DNA of 19,215 bases from Atlantibacter sp032075065 (GCF_032075065.1 NZ_DAMAZC010000067.1:1-19215), one strand, 5' to 3'; shown: positions 7,443-15,522, counted from the first letter of the stretch. The notes: generated by a model from the letters alone, not told the origin. Numbers and translations are program-made.

Positions 7443-7994
7443 TTAATATATAGCAGAAGTCGTCTCATACAGGGCTTTTGCAGGCTCACTCTGGTGGCTA
7501 TGGTGTAAATAACGGGAGTATTTACGCAGCGCAATACGATAGTTATTGGTGCTGGTCGGCGGCAGCCAGCGCTCAAGCTGATCTTCAATCTCGCCCTGCT
7601 GCGCCTGGTCGGCGGGAATTTGCTGGGCTTCAAGATGCTCGCCCAAACGACGCAGGCGTACCACGTATTCGCGGATAGTGCCGGGGCTCATGTCGGTGCG
7701 TTCAAACAGGTATTGTTTAAAGCCGATGATATCGAAATGCTCGCTCTGCACTTTGCAGTGCAGATCGCCGCAGAAGCGGCACAGCGCCGACCATTCGTGA
7801 CGCTGGCTGGCCCAGGTCGCTTCATCGATTAAGGTATCGAGCTGGGCGATAGCGGTTTTATTAACGATAGTCCCACGATGGACCAGCGTGATGCGGTCCA
7901 GAAGTTTGCCGCAATGGGCGCAATGGGTTTCTGCGTGCTTAAAGTCTTTCAGGTAGCGGCTAATAGGCCGTTTTTTTTGTTGTGGCTCAGTCAT
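7443..7994 (-). CDS. fliZ: FliZ, DNA-binding regulator of motility versus curli
   Basis: FliZ represses sigma-S-dependent promoters in E. coli and influences flagellar and invasion genes in Salmonella. The 183-residue length matches E. coli. The C-terminal two thirds (about 85-165) resembles the SAM-like core-binding domain of tyrosine integrases (MSPGTIREYVVRLRR, then TSTNNYRIALRKY), with no catalytic integrase domain. The N-terminal part has paired cysteines at C25/C28 and C72/C75/C80. The start at 7994 has GGGAG five bases upstream; the longer frame from 8027 is unsupported. It lies 66 bases after fliA on the same strand with no terminator seen between, consistent with a fliAZ operon. Confidence 0.94.
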   Translation of the reverse strand: MTEPQQKKRPISRYLKDFKHAETHCAHCGKLLDRITLVHRGTIVNKTAIAQLDTLIDEATWASQRHEWSALCRFCGDLHCKVQSEHFDIIGFKQYLFERTDMSPGTIREYVVRLRRLGEHLEAQQIPADQAQQGEIEDQLERWLPPTSTNNYRIALRKYSRYLHHSHQSEPAKALYETTSAIY

Positions 7995-8060
7995 AGTGAC
8001 TCCCGGTGTGACATGCATGAGTGGCATTTCCAGTTCCAGGATGATGAGCAGCTCAACAAC

Positions 8061-8780
8061 CTATAACTTACCCAGACGAGACCGCAGCCGTTTGATTGCC
8101 TGGCTGTGCAGCTGGCTTACCCGCGACTCCCCTACTTCCAGTACCGCGCCAATCTCTTTGAGATTAAGCTCTTCCTGATAGTAAAGCGTCAGCACCAGTT
8201 GTTCACGTTCCGGCAACGCCTCAATCGCTTCCATGACGCGATGGCGAAGGCTGCTTTCCAACAACTGCTGCAACGGGTTTTCGCTTTGATGCTCTTCGGT
8301 CACCAGTTCAATACTGTCGCCATGCTCTTCCCGCCACTCGTCGTAGGAAAAAAGCTGGCTATTGTTGGTGTCGAGCAGCATCTGACGATACTCGTCAAGC
8401 GCGATGCCCAGGCGCTGCGCCACTTCGGTTTCCGTGGCGTTACGTCCGAGTTCTTGCTCCAGCTGGCCGATGGCCTGTGCGACTTCGCGGGCGTTACGCC
8501 GGACGCTGCGCGGCACCCAGTCGCGGCTGCGCAGTTCATCCAGCATGGCTCCCCGAATACGCTGCACTGCGTAAGTGGTAAATGCCGTACCTTGCAGGGC
8601 GTCGTAGCGTTCCACCGCGTTCAATAACCCGATGCCGCCTGCCTGAAGCAGATCGTCGAGTTCGACACTCGCCGGCAAGCGCACCTGCAGGCGCAATGCT
8701 TCGTGACGCACCAGCGGGACATAACGCTGCCACAGCGAGTGTTTATCCATTACACCTTCAGCGGTATAGAGTGAATTCAC
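8061..8780 (-). CDS. fliA: FliA, flagellar sigma-28 factor
   Basis: FliA directs RNA polymerase to late flagellar and chemotaxis promoters and is held inactive by FlgM until the hook is complete. It has 239 residues and is nearly identical to E. coli FliA. Region 2 spans about 16-88, including the -10-recognition stretch GTAFTTYAVQRIRG at 64-77. Region 3 follows, and region 4 has a helix-turn-helix at about 207-230 (LKEIGAVLEVGESRVSQLH). The start is GTG at 8780 within the perfect palindrome GTGAATTCAC. fliZ follows on the same strand. No fliB methylase gene lies between fliA and fliC. Confidence 0.97.
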   Translation of the reverse strand: MNSLYTAEGVMDKHSLWQRYVPLVRHEALRLQVRLPASVELDDLLQAGGIGLLNAVERYDALQGTAFTTYAVQRIRGAMLDELRSRDWVPRSVRRNAREVAQAIGQLEQELGRNATETEVAQRLGIALDEYRQMLLDTNNSQLFSYDEWREEHGDSIELVTEEHQSENPLQQLLESSLRHRVMEAIEALPEREQLVLTLYYQEELNLKEIGAVLEVGESRVSQLHSQAIKRLRSRLGKL

Positions 8781-8805
8781 GATAAACAGCCCTGCGTTAA
8801 ATAAG

Positions 8806-8832
8806 TTATCGGCATGATTATCCGTTTCTGGA
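8806..8832 (-). promoter_or_regulatory. Sigma-28 promoter of fliA (autoregulation)
   Basis: On the minus strand a perfect GCCGATAA (8813-8806) is preceded by an 11-base spacer and TCCAGAAA (8832-8825), which matches the TAAAGTTT consensus poorly. Transcription would start about 20 bases before the fliA GTG. A class 2 FlhDC-dependent promoter is expected nearby in this family, but I could not place its operator. Confidence 0.7.
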
Positions 8833-8902
8833 GGGCTTTTAATCGGATGAATAGTGGGTGAAATGGGGGGTTATTTAGGGGTTATAGGGAGATCGGAGCA
8901 GT

Positions 8903-8927
8903 AAAAAACCCCGCCGAGGCGGGGTTT
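8903..8927 (-). terminator. Intrinsic terminator of fliC
   Basis: On the minus strand AAACCCCGCC (8927-8918) pairs perfectly with GGCGGGGTTT (8915-8906) across a two-base loop and runs into a T run, 18 bases past the fliC stop. It separates fliC from fliA. Confidence 0.92.
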
Positions 8928-8944
8928 GTAAGGGGTTTTGCCAA

Positions 8945-10861
8945 TTAACGCAGCAGAGACAGAACGTTCTGGGTAACCTGGTTAGCCTGTGCCAGTACAG
9001 AAGTACCTGCCTGCTGCAGGATCTGCGCACGGGACATGTTGGAAACTTCGGTCGCGTAGTCAGCATCTTCGATACGGCTACGAGCAGAGGTCAGGTTGTT
9101 AACGGTGTTGCCCAGGTTGGTGATGGTAGAATCGAAACGGTTCTGTACCGCACCCAAGTCGGAACGCAGTGCGTCAACTTTAGCCAGAGCGTCATCCAGT
9201 GCTTTCAGCGGATCGGAAGTGGACTCTGATTTGGTGGTTTCAGCAGTGGTCAGTTTACCTGATTCAGTCTGGTAAATTTTAGAACCGGTTGCGTTGGTCA
9301 CATTACCATTTGCCTGAGCGTAGTAAGTTACTACTTCAGTCGCAGTATCAGTCAGTTCGCCATCGTTGTTAACGTAAGCTGCAACAGCACCACCCGCAAC
9401 GGTTGTGTCAGCGTCATAAGTCACCGCACCGGTAGAACCATTAACAGCATACTGGGTCGTGCCGCGAGTCTGGGTGTAGCTCTGATCTTTCAACGCTGCG
9501 TTCATCTGGTCAGCGGTAACTTTAGCGCCAGTGACATTAACGGTATCAGTATCTTTTACGGTGCCAGCAGCCAGCGCGGCAACAGCATCATTACCTGCTG
9601 TGGTTGCAGAAGTTTTAGCAGCGGCTTCAGCACCAGCGTAATCAGTTTCCTGACCACCAACAGCCAGATAAGCAGCGTATGCAGTGTCATAATCAGTAGC
9701 ATAAGCGGTAGAGAATGCGGCCTGACTTACTGTGTTAGCGTTGCCGCCAGCAGTGTTGATTGTCATACCTTTTGCTTCAATGGTAGTCGCAACAGCGGTA
9801 CTAACAGTATTGCCGTGAGCGTCTTTACCAGTGCTATCAGTGTTAGCAACTAATTTATCCCAAGTAGCCGCAACAGTTGTACCGCTACCAGTCTGAGTCA
9901 GGTTACCTTTCTCATCCAGGAACAAGGCCTTACCATCAGTGGAAGTGATGGTGCCGTCTTTACTGATGTTAACGTCCTGAGACTTGGAGTTGATGGTCAC
10001 TTTCGCAGTGAAAGAATCACCCGCGTTCGGTGCCAGGAAGTTCAGAGTATCGCTTGCTTTTGCACCCGTTGAGCTGAAGCCATAGGACTTAGTAGTTGCG
10101 TCATACGTGTAGTTAGCGCCGTCAGCAGCCAGACCTAACTTAGCGCCAGCAGTCCCGGAGTTGATAACGTCGCCACCCTGAGCAGAAGCCAGTACATTCG
10201 CTGCGGTTGCTTTATTGTATGTTTCATTTTTGGTGTAAGTGGTGCTGCCGTCACCATTAACTGCACCCTTAGCAAAGCCAGCCAGTGTCAGGCTGTCAGC
10301 AGTCGCCGCTTTGTTATCCACTTCACCTTTACCGTTCACGTTGAAGCCAGTCAGGCCCAAAGTGCTGGAGGTAATTTCTTTCAGGTCGATAGTGATGGTT
10401 TCACCGTCGTTCGCGCCAACCTGGATTTTCATGGAGCTATCAGAAGCCAGCACTTTCACGCCGTTGAATTGAGTCTGACCGGATACGCGATCGATTTCGC
10501 TCAGGCGCTGGGTGATTTCATTCTGGATGGAGTCCAGGTCAGACTGGGAGTTGGTGCCGTTGGTTGCCTGAACAGAAAGCTCACGTACACGCTGCAGGTT
10601 GTTGTTGATTTCAGACAGCGCGCCTTCAGTGGTCTGTGCGATGGAGATACCATCGTTGGCGTTACGGGACGCCTGAGTCAGGCCTTTGATGTTAGAGGTG
10701 AAGCGGTTAGCAATCGCCTGGCCAGCGGCGTCGTCTTTGGCGCTATTGATGCGCAGACCGGAAGACAAACGCTCAATAGCGGAGCTCAGGGAAGACTGAG
10801 ATTTGTTCAAGTTGTTCTGGGTCAACAGCGACAGGCTGTTCGTGTTAATGACTTGTGCCAT
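8945..10861 (-). CDS. fliC: FliC flagellin with long variable domain
   Basis: FliC is the flagellar filament subunit, exported through the flagellar type III apparatus. The 638 residues are well above the 498 of E. coli K-12 FliC. The conserved D0/D1 N-terminal part (about 1-178, beginning MAQVINTNSL and with the TLR5-contact LQRVRELSVQ at 89-98) and C-terminal part (about 550-638, ending NQVTQNVLSLLR) are intact. The middle, about 180-550, is a hypervariable surface region rich in Thr, Ala, Gly, Asp and Asn. It contains an alanine-rich stretch (EAAAKTSATTAGNDAVAALA) and no cysteine. The ATG has AAGG eight bases upstream. A sigma-28 promoter lies upstream and an intrinsic terminator downstream. 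No glycosylation or methylation gene adjoins it. Confidence 0.97.
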   Translation of the reverse strand: MAQVINTNSLSLLTQNNLNKSQSSLSSAIERLSSGLRINSAKDDAAGQAIANRFTSNIKGLTQASRNANDGISIAQTTEGALSEINNNLQRVRELSVQATNGTNSQSDLDSIQNEITQRLSEIDRVSGQTQFNGVKVLASDSSMKIQVGANDGETITIDLKEITSSTLGLTGFNVNGKGEVDNKAATADSLTLAGFAKGAVNGDGSTTYTKNETYNKATAANVLASAQGGDVINSGTAGAKLGLAADGANYTYDATTKSYGFSSTGAKASDTLNFLAPNAGDSFTAKVTINSKSQDVNISKDGTITSTDGKALFLDEKGNLTQTGSGTTVAATWDKLVANTDSTGKDAHGNTVSTAVATTIEAKGMTINTAGGNANTVSQAAFSTAYATDYDTAYAAYLAVGGQETDYAGAEAAAKTSATTAGNDAVAALAAGTVKDTDTVNVTGAKVTADQMNAALKDQSYTQTRGTTQYAVNGSTGAVTYDADTTVAGGAVAAYVNNDGELTDTATEVVTYYAQANGNVTNATGSKIYQTESGKLTTAETTKSESTSDPLKALDDALAKVDALRSDLGAVQNRFDSTITNLGNTVNNLTSARSRIEDADYATEVSNMSRAQILQQAGTSVLAQANQVTQNVLSLLR

Positions 10862-10932
10862 GATCTTTTCCTTATCAATTTACATCTTGATGTTGTTGGG
10901 CTGTTGCCCACGGTCTTGTCACCGTAACCCAT

Positions 10933-10959
10933 GTATCGGCACCCCTTTTTCGAACTTTA
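10933..10959 (-). promoter_or_regulatory. Sigma-28 promoter of fliC
   Basis: On the minus strand, TAAAGTTC (10959-10952), an 11-base spacer and GCCGATAC (10940-10933) each match the FliA consensus TAAAGTTT-N11-GCCGATAA at seven of eight positions. The leader is about 65 bases. Confidence 0.92.
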
Positions 10960-11086
10960 GAGAATTTTTAACTACCGCCTCATTTTTTAATTTTTCCCAG
11001 GACGTGTTCTATTCCCTTTTTACTAACTCTGCGAATTAAACGGCATAAGCCCCATTATTCTGTCCATTAGCCCGCTAAAAAATCAT

Positions 11087-11113
11087 TAAACTTTGCCGCC
11101 AGATTGCCGATAT
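11087..11113 (+). promoter_or_regulatory. Sigma-28 promoter of fliDST
   Basis: TAAACTTT (11087-11094), an 11-base spacer and GCCGATAT (11106-11113) each match the FliA consensus at seven of eight positions. Transcription would begin about 30 bases before the fliD ATG. Confidence 0.88.
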
Positions 11114-11151
11114 CGCGTTTTAACCACTGTTTGCAATCAAAAGGAAATGGC

Positions 11152-12561
11152 ATGGCTTCAATTTCATCATTAGGCGTCGGGTCTAACCTACCGCTGGATA
11201 CGTTATTAACGAACCTGACGACCGCTGAAAAAGCGCGCCTGACGCCGATTACGCAACAGCAAAGCGCCAATACTGCGCGCCTTACCGCCTATGGCACGCT
11301 AAAAAGCGCGCTGGAAAAATTTCAGACTACGAATACCACATTGAATAATGCGGATTTGTTTAAAAGTACCACGTCTAAAAGCAGTAGCACCGATTTAACG
11401 GTCAGCACCACGGCAGGCGCGGCACCGGGCAAATACACGGTGAGTGTGACTCAACTGGCACAAGCACAATCCCTGACCACCAGCACTAAAATATCCTCCA
11501 GTAAAGAAGCGTTGGGCGATGCAGATGTAGCCGAACGGACGATCGTTATTAATCAGAAAAGCCGCGAAAAGCCGCTGGAAATTAAACTCAGCAGCGATCA
11601 AACCTCACTGGAAGGTATTCGCGACGCGATAAACGATGCTGACGGTGGGGTTTCGGCCAGCATCGTTAAGATAGATGATGAAAACTATCAGCTGGTACTG
11701 ACGTCAACGACGACCGGCGTTGATAATAAGATGACCATCTCGGTAAAAGACGATCCTAAGCTCAGCGGCGTAATGAGTTATGACGGCACCAGCGGCGGCA
11801 TGGAACAGTTAGTCGAAGCCAAAAATGCGCAATTGACCGTTAATAATATTGATATTGAGCGCGCGACCAACACCATCACTGATGCGCCACAGGGCGTGAC
11901 GTTAAATCTGACCAAAGAAGTCAGCAATGTGACGGTAACGGTGGAGAAAAGCAACGATCAATCCAAAGCCGCGATTAAGGGGTGGGTTGATGCCTATAAC
12001 TCCCTGATTGACACCTTCAACTCCCTGACAAAATACACCGCCGTTGATGCTGGTGCGGATGCGCAAAGCTCATCGAATGGCGCATTGTTAGGCGACACCG
12101 TGGTGCGTAGCATCCAAACCGGCCTGCGCGGGATGTTTACCCAGGGTGACGCGAGTTCCTCATTTAAAACGTTAAATGAAATCGGCATTACCGCTGATGG
12201 CGCGACCGGCAAATTAAAGATCGACGATACCAAGCTGACTAAAGCGTTGAATGAAAACTCTTCCGCGGCGCGTCTGCTATTGGTAGGCGACGGTAAAGAG
12301 ACCGGCATCACCACCAAAATGGCGTCGACGATTAAAGATTACCTGGCCGATGACGGCATCATCGACACCGCCCAGGACAGCATTAATGCCACGCTGAAAA
12401 AGCTGACTAAACAGTATCTTGCCACCAGCGAAAGCATTGACGCCACCGTGGCGCGCTACAAGGCGCAGTTCACCCAGCTCGATACCATGATGAGCAAGCT
12501 GAACAGCACCAGCAGTTATTTAAGCCAACAATTTACGGCGATGAGCAATTCCAGCTCCTGA
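11152..12561 (+). CDS. fliD: FliD filament cap (HAP2)
   Basis: FliD forms the cap at the filament tip and lets secreted flagellin fold into place. It is 469 residues, one more than the 468 I recall for E. coli. The N-terminal HAP2 domain begins MASISSLGVGSNLPLD. The middle D2-D3 region is Ser/Thr/Asp rich. The C-terminal HAP2 domain (about 230-450) ends in an amphipathic helical region (YKAQFTQLDTMMSKLNSTSSYL). I chose the ATG at 11152 with AAGGA six bases upstream; a reading from 11104 would add 16 residues and would start inside the sigma-28 -10 element. It heads the fliDST operon. Confidence 0.96.
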   Translation: MASISSLGVGSNLPLDTLLTNLTTAEKARLTPITQQQSANTARLTAYGTLKSALEKFQTTNTTLNNADLFKSTTSKSSSTDLTVSTTAGAAPGKYTVSVTQLAQAQSLTTSTKISSSKEALGDADVAERTIVINQKSREKPLEIKLSSDQTSLEGIRDAINDADGGVSASIVKIDDENYQLVLTSTTTGVDNKMTISVKDDPKLSGVMSYDGTSGGMEQLVEAKNAQLTVNNIDIERATNTITDAPQGVTLNLTKEVSNVTVTVEKSNDQSKAAIKGWVDAYNSLIDTFNSLTKYTAVDAGADAQSSSNGALLGDTVVRSIQTGLRGMFTQGDASSSFKTLNEIGITADGATGKLKIDDTKLTKALNENSSAARLLLVGDGKETGITTKMASTIKDYLADDGIIDTAQDSINATLKKLTKQYLATSESIDATVARYKAQFTQLDTMMSKLNSTSSYLSQQFTAMSNSSS

Positions 12562-12573
12562 TGAGAGGTCATT

Positions 12574-12978
12574 ATGTATAACGCCAGTGGTACTAACGCT
12601 TACGCTCGCGTGGGCGTAGAGAGTGCCGTAATGAGTGCCAGCCCCCATCAGCTTATTGTGCTGTTGTTCGATGGCGCGATGAGTGCGCTGGTGCGCGCTC
12701 GCCTGTTTATGCAGCAGGGCGAAACGGTGGCGAAAGGCGAAGCGCTGAGTAAAGCCATCAATATTATCGATAACGGCCTGAAAGCGGGGCTGGATCGCGA
12801 ACAGGGGGGCGAACTCGCCACTAACCTGTCGTCGCTGTATGACTATATGGTGCGTCGTCTGTTACAGGCTAACTTGCGTAACGACAGCCAGGCAATTGAA
12901 GAAGTTGAAGGGTTGCTCAGTAATATTGCTGATGCATGGAAGCAAGTCTCCCCACAGCCGGCTCACGCCCAGGAGTAA
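12574..12978 (+). CDS. fliS: FliS flagellin export chaperone
   Basis: FliS binds the C-terminal helices of FliC in the cytoplasm and prevents premature polymerisation. It has 134 residues in a four-helix bundle family, with the conserved start MYNASGTNAYARVGVESAV, the LLFDGAMSALVRA helix and MVRRLLQANLRND. AGAGG lies five bases before the ATG. It begins 12 bases after the fliD stop, and fliT follows five bases after its own stop. Confidence 0.96.
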   Translation: MYNASGTNAYARVGVESAVMSASPHQLIVLLFDGAMSALVRARLFMQQGETVAKGEALSKAINIIDNGLKAGLDREQGGELATNLSSLYDYMVRRLLQANLRNDSQAIEEVEGLLSNIADAWKQVSPQPAHAQE

Positions 12979-12983
12979 CATTA

Positions 12984-13346
12984 ATGTCCCCCAACGTGGA
13001 GTTGATTAGCCGCTGGCAGCATGTTGCGCTGATGAGCCAGACCTTACTGGAGCTGGCCCAGCGGGGTGAATGGGAATTACTGCTGGAAAAAGAAGTGGCT
13101 TACCTGCACTCGGTGGAGGCGGTGATGGAAACACCGGCTCCCAGGATCAGCAAGCAAGTGCAGGATATGCTGGAAACTTACCTGAAGCAGACGCTGGAAA
13201 ACGAGCAGCAGTTGAAAGCGCTGCTTCAGCAGCGGCTGGATGAACTGAGCGAGCTGATTGGCCAGTCCTCACGCCAGCAATCGCTCAATAATGCCTATGG
13301 CAGATTATCCGGAATGCTGCTGGTTCCCAATACCCCCGCCAATTAA
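12984..13346 (+). CDS. fliT: FliT, FliD chaperone and FlhDC antagonist
   Basis: FliT is the export chaperone of FliD and, once FliD is secreted, binds FlhC to reduce class 2 transcription in Salmonella. It is 120 residues, all helical and rich in Leu, Glu and Gln (for example LETYLKQTLENEQQLKALL), near the usual 121. The ATG at 12984 has AGGAG eight bases upstream, overlapping the fliS stop. A reading from 12936 would run inside fliS and is not supported. No classical terminator follows it. Confidence 0.93.
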   Translation: MSPNVELISRWQHVALMSQTLLELAQRGEWELLLEKEVAYLHSVEAVMETPAPRISKQVQDMLETYLKQTLENEQQLKALLQQRLDELSELIGQSSRQQSLNNAYGRLSGMLLVPNTPAN

Positions 13347-13396
13347 CGCAACGATAATTTTCCCCCGCTCTGGTGAGTTGATGAAGATCTTCCATA

Positions 13397-13426
13397 CTCC
13401 AGAAGTCAGCTAAATGACTTCTGGAG
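13397..13426 (+). promoter_or_regulatory. 12-bp hairpin over the amyA ribosome site
   Basis: CTCCAGAAGTCA (13397-13408) and TGACTTCTGGAG (13415-13426) are perfect reverse complements with a six-base loop GCTAAA. The last four bases of the stem are the GGAG eight bases before the amyA ATG, so folding would hide the ribosome site. There is no T run, so it is not a standard terminator of fliDST. It could also be a DNA operator. Confidence 0.6.
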
Positions 13427-13434
13427 CAAGGAAG

Positions 13435-14922
13435 ATGAAAAACCCCACCATCCTGCAATGTTTTCACTGGTATTCCCCCGGCGGCGGCACGTTATGGCCG
13501 GAGGTATCTGAACGCGCAGCAACCTTTAATGATATCGGCATCAACATGGTCTGGCTCCCGCCTGCGTATAAAGGCAGCGAAGGCGAGCACTCCATCGGCT
13601 ACGACTCTTACGACCTGTTCGACCTGGGTGAATTCGATCAAAAAGGTTCGGTCGCCACCAAATATGGCGATAAACAGCAACTGCTGGACGCCATCTCCGC
13701 GCTGCAAAAAAATAACATCGCCGTGCTACTGGACGTGGTGGTCAACCACAAAATGGGCGCAGATGAGAAAGAACGGGTTCTGGTCAATCGGGTGAACCAG
13801 CAGGATCGTACCCAAATTGATGAAGAAGTCATTGAGTGCGAGGCCTGGACTCGCTACACCTTCCCCGCCCGCAACGGGCAATACTCGAAGTTTATCTGGG
13901 ATTACAAATGTTTTAGCGGCGTCGACCGCATCGAAAACCCTACCGAAGACGGCGTGTTTAAAATCGTTAACGACTACACCGGCGACGGCTGGAACGATCA
14001 GGTGGATGATGAGAATGGCAACTTTGATTATCTGATGGGCTCCAACATCGACTATCGCAACCGCGCCGTCACCGAAGAGATCAAATACTGGGCCCGCTGG
14101 GTGATGGATCAAACCCACTGTGACGGGTTCCGACTGGACGCGGTAAAACATATTCCGGCGTGGTTTTATAAAGAGTGGATCGAGCACGTGCAGGAAGTCG
14201 CGCCGAAGCCGCTGTTTATCGTGGCGGAATACTGGGCGCACGATGTGGAAAAGCTGCAACAGTACATTGAGCAGGTGGAAGGTAAAACTATGCTGTTCGA
14301 TGCGCCGTTGCATATGAAATTCCACGAGGCTTCCCGGCAGGGCCGCGATTACGACATGAGCCAGATTTTCACCGGCACGCTGGTGGAAGCCGATCCTTTC
14401 CACGCGGTGACGCTGGTGGCCAACCACGACACCCAACCGCTACAGGCGCTGGAAGCGCCAGTGGAGCCGTGGTTTAAGCCGCTGGCCTACGCGCTGATTT
14501 TGCTGCGTGAAAACGGCGTCCCGTCGGTGTTTTACCCGGATCTCTACGGCGCAAGCTATGACGATACCGGCGGCGACGGCGAGATGTACCACATCGATAT
14601 GCCCATCGTCGACAAACTCGACATGCTGATCCACGCCCGCCAGCGTTTCGCCCACGGCGTCCAGACGTTGTGGTTCGATCATCCTAACTGCATCGCCTTC
14701 AGCCGCAGCGGCACCGAAGAAGATCCTGGGTGCGTGGTGGTGATGTCTAACGGCGATGAGGGGGAAAAAACCCTGGAGTTAGGGGAAAACTACGCCAACA
14801 AAACCTGGTGTGATTTTCTGGGTAATCAGGAGCAGCGCGTCACGACCGACGAAAACGGCACCGGGGTGTTTACCTGCCCGGGCGGCAGCGTCAGCGTGTG
14901 GGTGATTGAAGACGCGATCTAA
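13435..14922 (+). CDS. amyA: Cytoplasmic alpha-amylase
   Basis: AmyA is a GH13 enzyme that cleaves internal alpha-1,4 glucosidic bonds of maltodextrins and glycogen-type glucans in the cytoplasm. It has 495 residues, the E. coli length, and no signal peptide. The four GH13 regions are present: DVVVNH at 100-105, GFRLDAVKH at 231-239 with nucleophile D235, acid/base E265 in IVAEYW, and VANHDTQ at 328-334 with transition-state stabiliser D332. I chose the ATG at 13435 (start MKNPTILQCFHWY). GGAG is eight bases upstream but inside a hairpin stem; a weaker AAGG lies three bases upstream. A reading from 13414 would begin in the hairpin loop. It follows fliT by 88 bases with no clear promoter of its own. 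Confidence 0.96.
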   Translation: MKNPTILQCFHWYSPGGGTLWPEVSERAATFNDIGINMVWLPPAYKGSEGEHSIGYDSYDLFDLGEFDQKGSVATKYGDKQQLLDAISALQKNNIAVLLDVVVNHKMGADEKERVLVNRVNQQDRTQIDEEVIECEAWTRYTFPARNGQYSKFIWDYKCFSGVDRIENPTEDGVFKIVNDYTGDGWNDQVDDENGNFDYLMGSNIDYRNRAVTEEIKYWARWVMDQTHCDGFRLDAVKHIPAWFYKEWIEHVQEVAPKPLFIVAEYWAHDVEKLQQYIEQVEGKTMLFDAPLHMKFHEASRQGRDYDMSQIFTGTLVEADPFHAVTLVANHDTQPLQALEAPVEPWFKPLAYALILLRENGVPSVFYPDLYGASYDDTGGDGEMYHIDMPIVDKLDMLIHARQRFAHGVQTLWFDHPNCIAFSRSGTEEDPGCVVVMSNGDEGEKTLELGENYANKTWCDFLGNQEQRVTTDENGTGVFTCPGGSVSVWVIEDAI

Positions 14923-14929
14923 ACAGACA

Positions 14930-14956
14930 CAGCGGGCAGACAGGCTCTGCCCGCTG
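14930..14956. terminator. Hairpin between convergent amyA and yedD
   Basis: A perfect 11-bp stem (core AGCGGGCAGA 14931-14940 with TCTGCCCGCT 14946-14955) has a five-base loop and lies seven bases after the amyA stop and 10 before the yedD stop. U-tracts are weak on both sides (GTTT on the minus side), so it is probably a shared but inefficient terminator. Confidence 0.65.
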
Positions 14957-14966
14957 GAAAATATGA

Positions 14967-15380
14967 TTACGGCAGCGGGCTTAACAGCGGATGCTTCGCT
15001 AAATAATCCGCGCATTCTTTGGTCGGGCGATCCACGCGCTGCAAATCCATGCCCGCATACTCCATCCGGTCGCCAGTACGCTCAACCGAATAAATCTCTA
15101 CCTTCTGGGTGACGTTATACAAATCTTCCCCGCGCTGCATCAGCTTGCCGGGTAAAGCGATAACGCGCTGCCACTGGCGGCAGTCAAGGGTATCGCCGTC
15201 TTTCGTCACGATAAAACTGGCGATGGCTTCCGGGCTGACCAACTTGCCCTGCGGCCCCTGCGACTGCCAGTAACCGGCAAGCCCGGCGGGGGCTGGCGCT
15301 TTCACCACGTCCTGATAGTTATCCACCTGCGCGCAGCCGCTCAGGGCCAGCAGCGCCGCTGCCAGTGCGTATTTTTTCAT
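14967..15380 (-). CDS. yedD: YedD, small outer-envelope lipoprotein
   Basis: This is a 137-residue lipoprotein of unknown function, matching E. coli YedD in length and place. The signal peptide is MKKYALAAALLALSG with lipobox L-S-G-C, so the mature protein would start at C16 and carry lipid. Residue 17 is Ala, not Asp, so Lol sorting to the outer membrane is expected. Two further cysteines (C67 region DCRQW, and C126 region KECADYL) could form a disulfide. AGGA is six bases before the ATG. It is convergent with amyA and divergent from yedE. Confidence 0.92.
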   Translation of the reverse strand: MKKYALAAALLALSGCAQVDNYQDVVKAPAPAGLAGYWQSQGPQGKLVSPEAIASFIVTKDGDTLDCRQWQRVIALPGKLMQRGEDLYNVTQKVEIYSVERTGDRMEYAGMDLQRVDRPTKECADYLAKHPLLSPLP

Positions 15381-15516
15381 CGTTATTCCTGCAAGAGATC
15401 AAAAAAAGGAGTGTGGCATTAAAGCGTTATCGCCGCCAGCCTTCTTGTTGCGCAATAAACCGCCTGAGACAGCGTTTTCTTTGATATTTCCCCCAGTAAC
15501 ATTCAGCAAAACACCC

Positions 15517-15522
15517 TATGAT
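15517..15522 (+). promoter_or_regulatory. Possible -10 element upstream of yedE
   Basis: TATGAT matches five of six bases of the sigma-70 -10 element and would give a leader of about 57 bases. No good -35 lies at 16-18 bases upstream, so this is a weak call. Confidence 0.3.

Larger units (their letters stand above)
10862..11151. promoter_or_regulatory. Divergent fliC/fliD control region
   Basis: This 290-base region has no gene. It carries the fliC sigma-28 promoter and the fliD sigma-28 promoter pointing away from each other. The fliC leader contains a small hairpin (TGGGC/GCCCA, 10897-10910) and the conserved ATAAGGAAAAGATC ribosome-site segment. The core from about 10960 to 11040 is AT-rich and probably holds the class 2 control of fliD, which I could not define. 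Confidence 0.8.

Noticed and set aside
7443..7994. FliZ as a phage integrase remnant
   Set aside because: Only the SAM-like core-binding fold is shared. The length is that of intact FliZ, and there is no catalytic domain or attachment site.
8106..8627. 173-codon frame antisense to fliA
   Set aside because: fliA is nearly identical to its family over this stretch, and the antisense product has no recognisable feature or ribosome site.
9180..10330. Tandem repeats or a phase-variable tract in the fliC variable region
   Set aside because: Composition is biased, but I could find no clear repeated unit or homopolymer run by eye.
13726..14436. 236-codon frame antisense to amyA
   Set aside because: Lies inside a gene with all GH13 motifs intact and is explained by codon bias.
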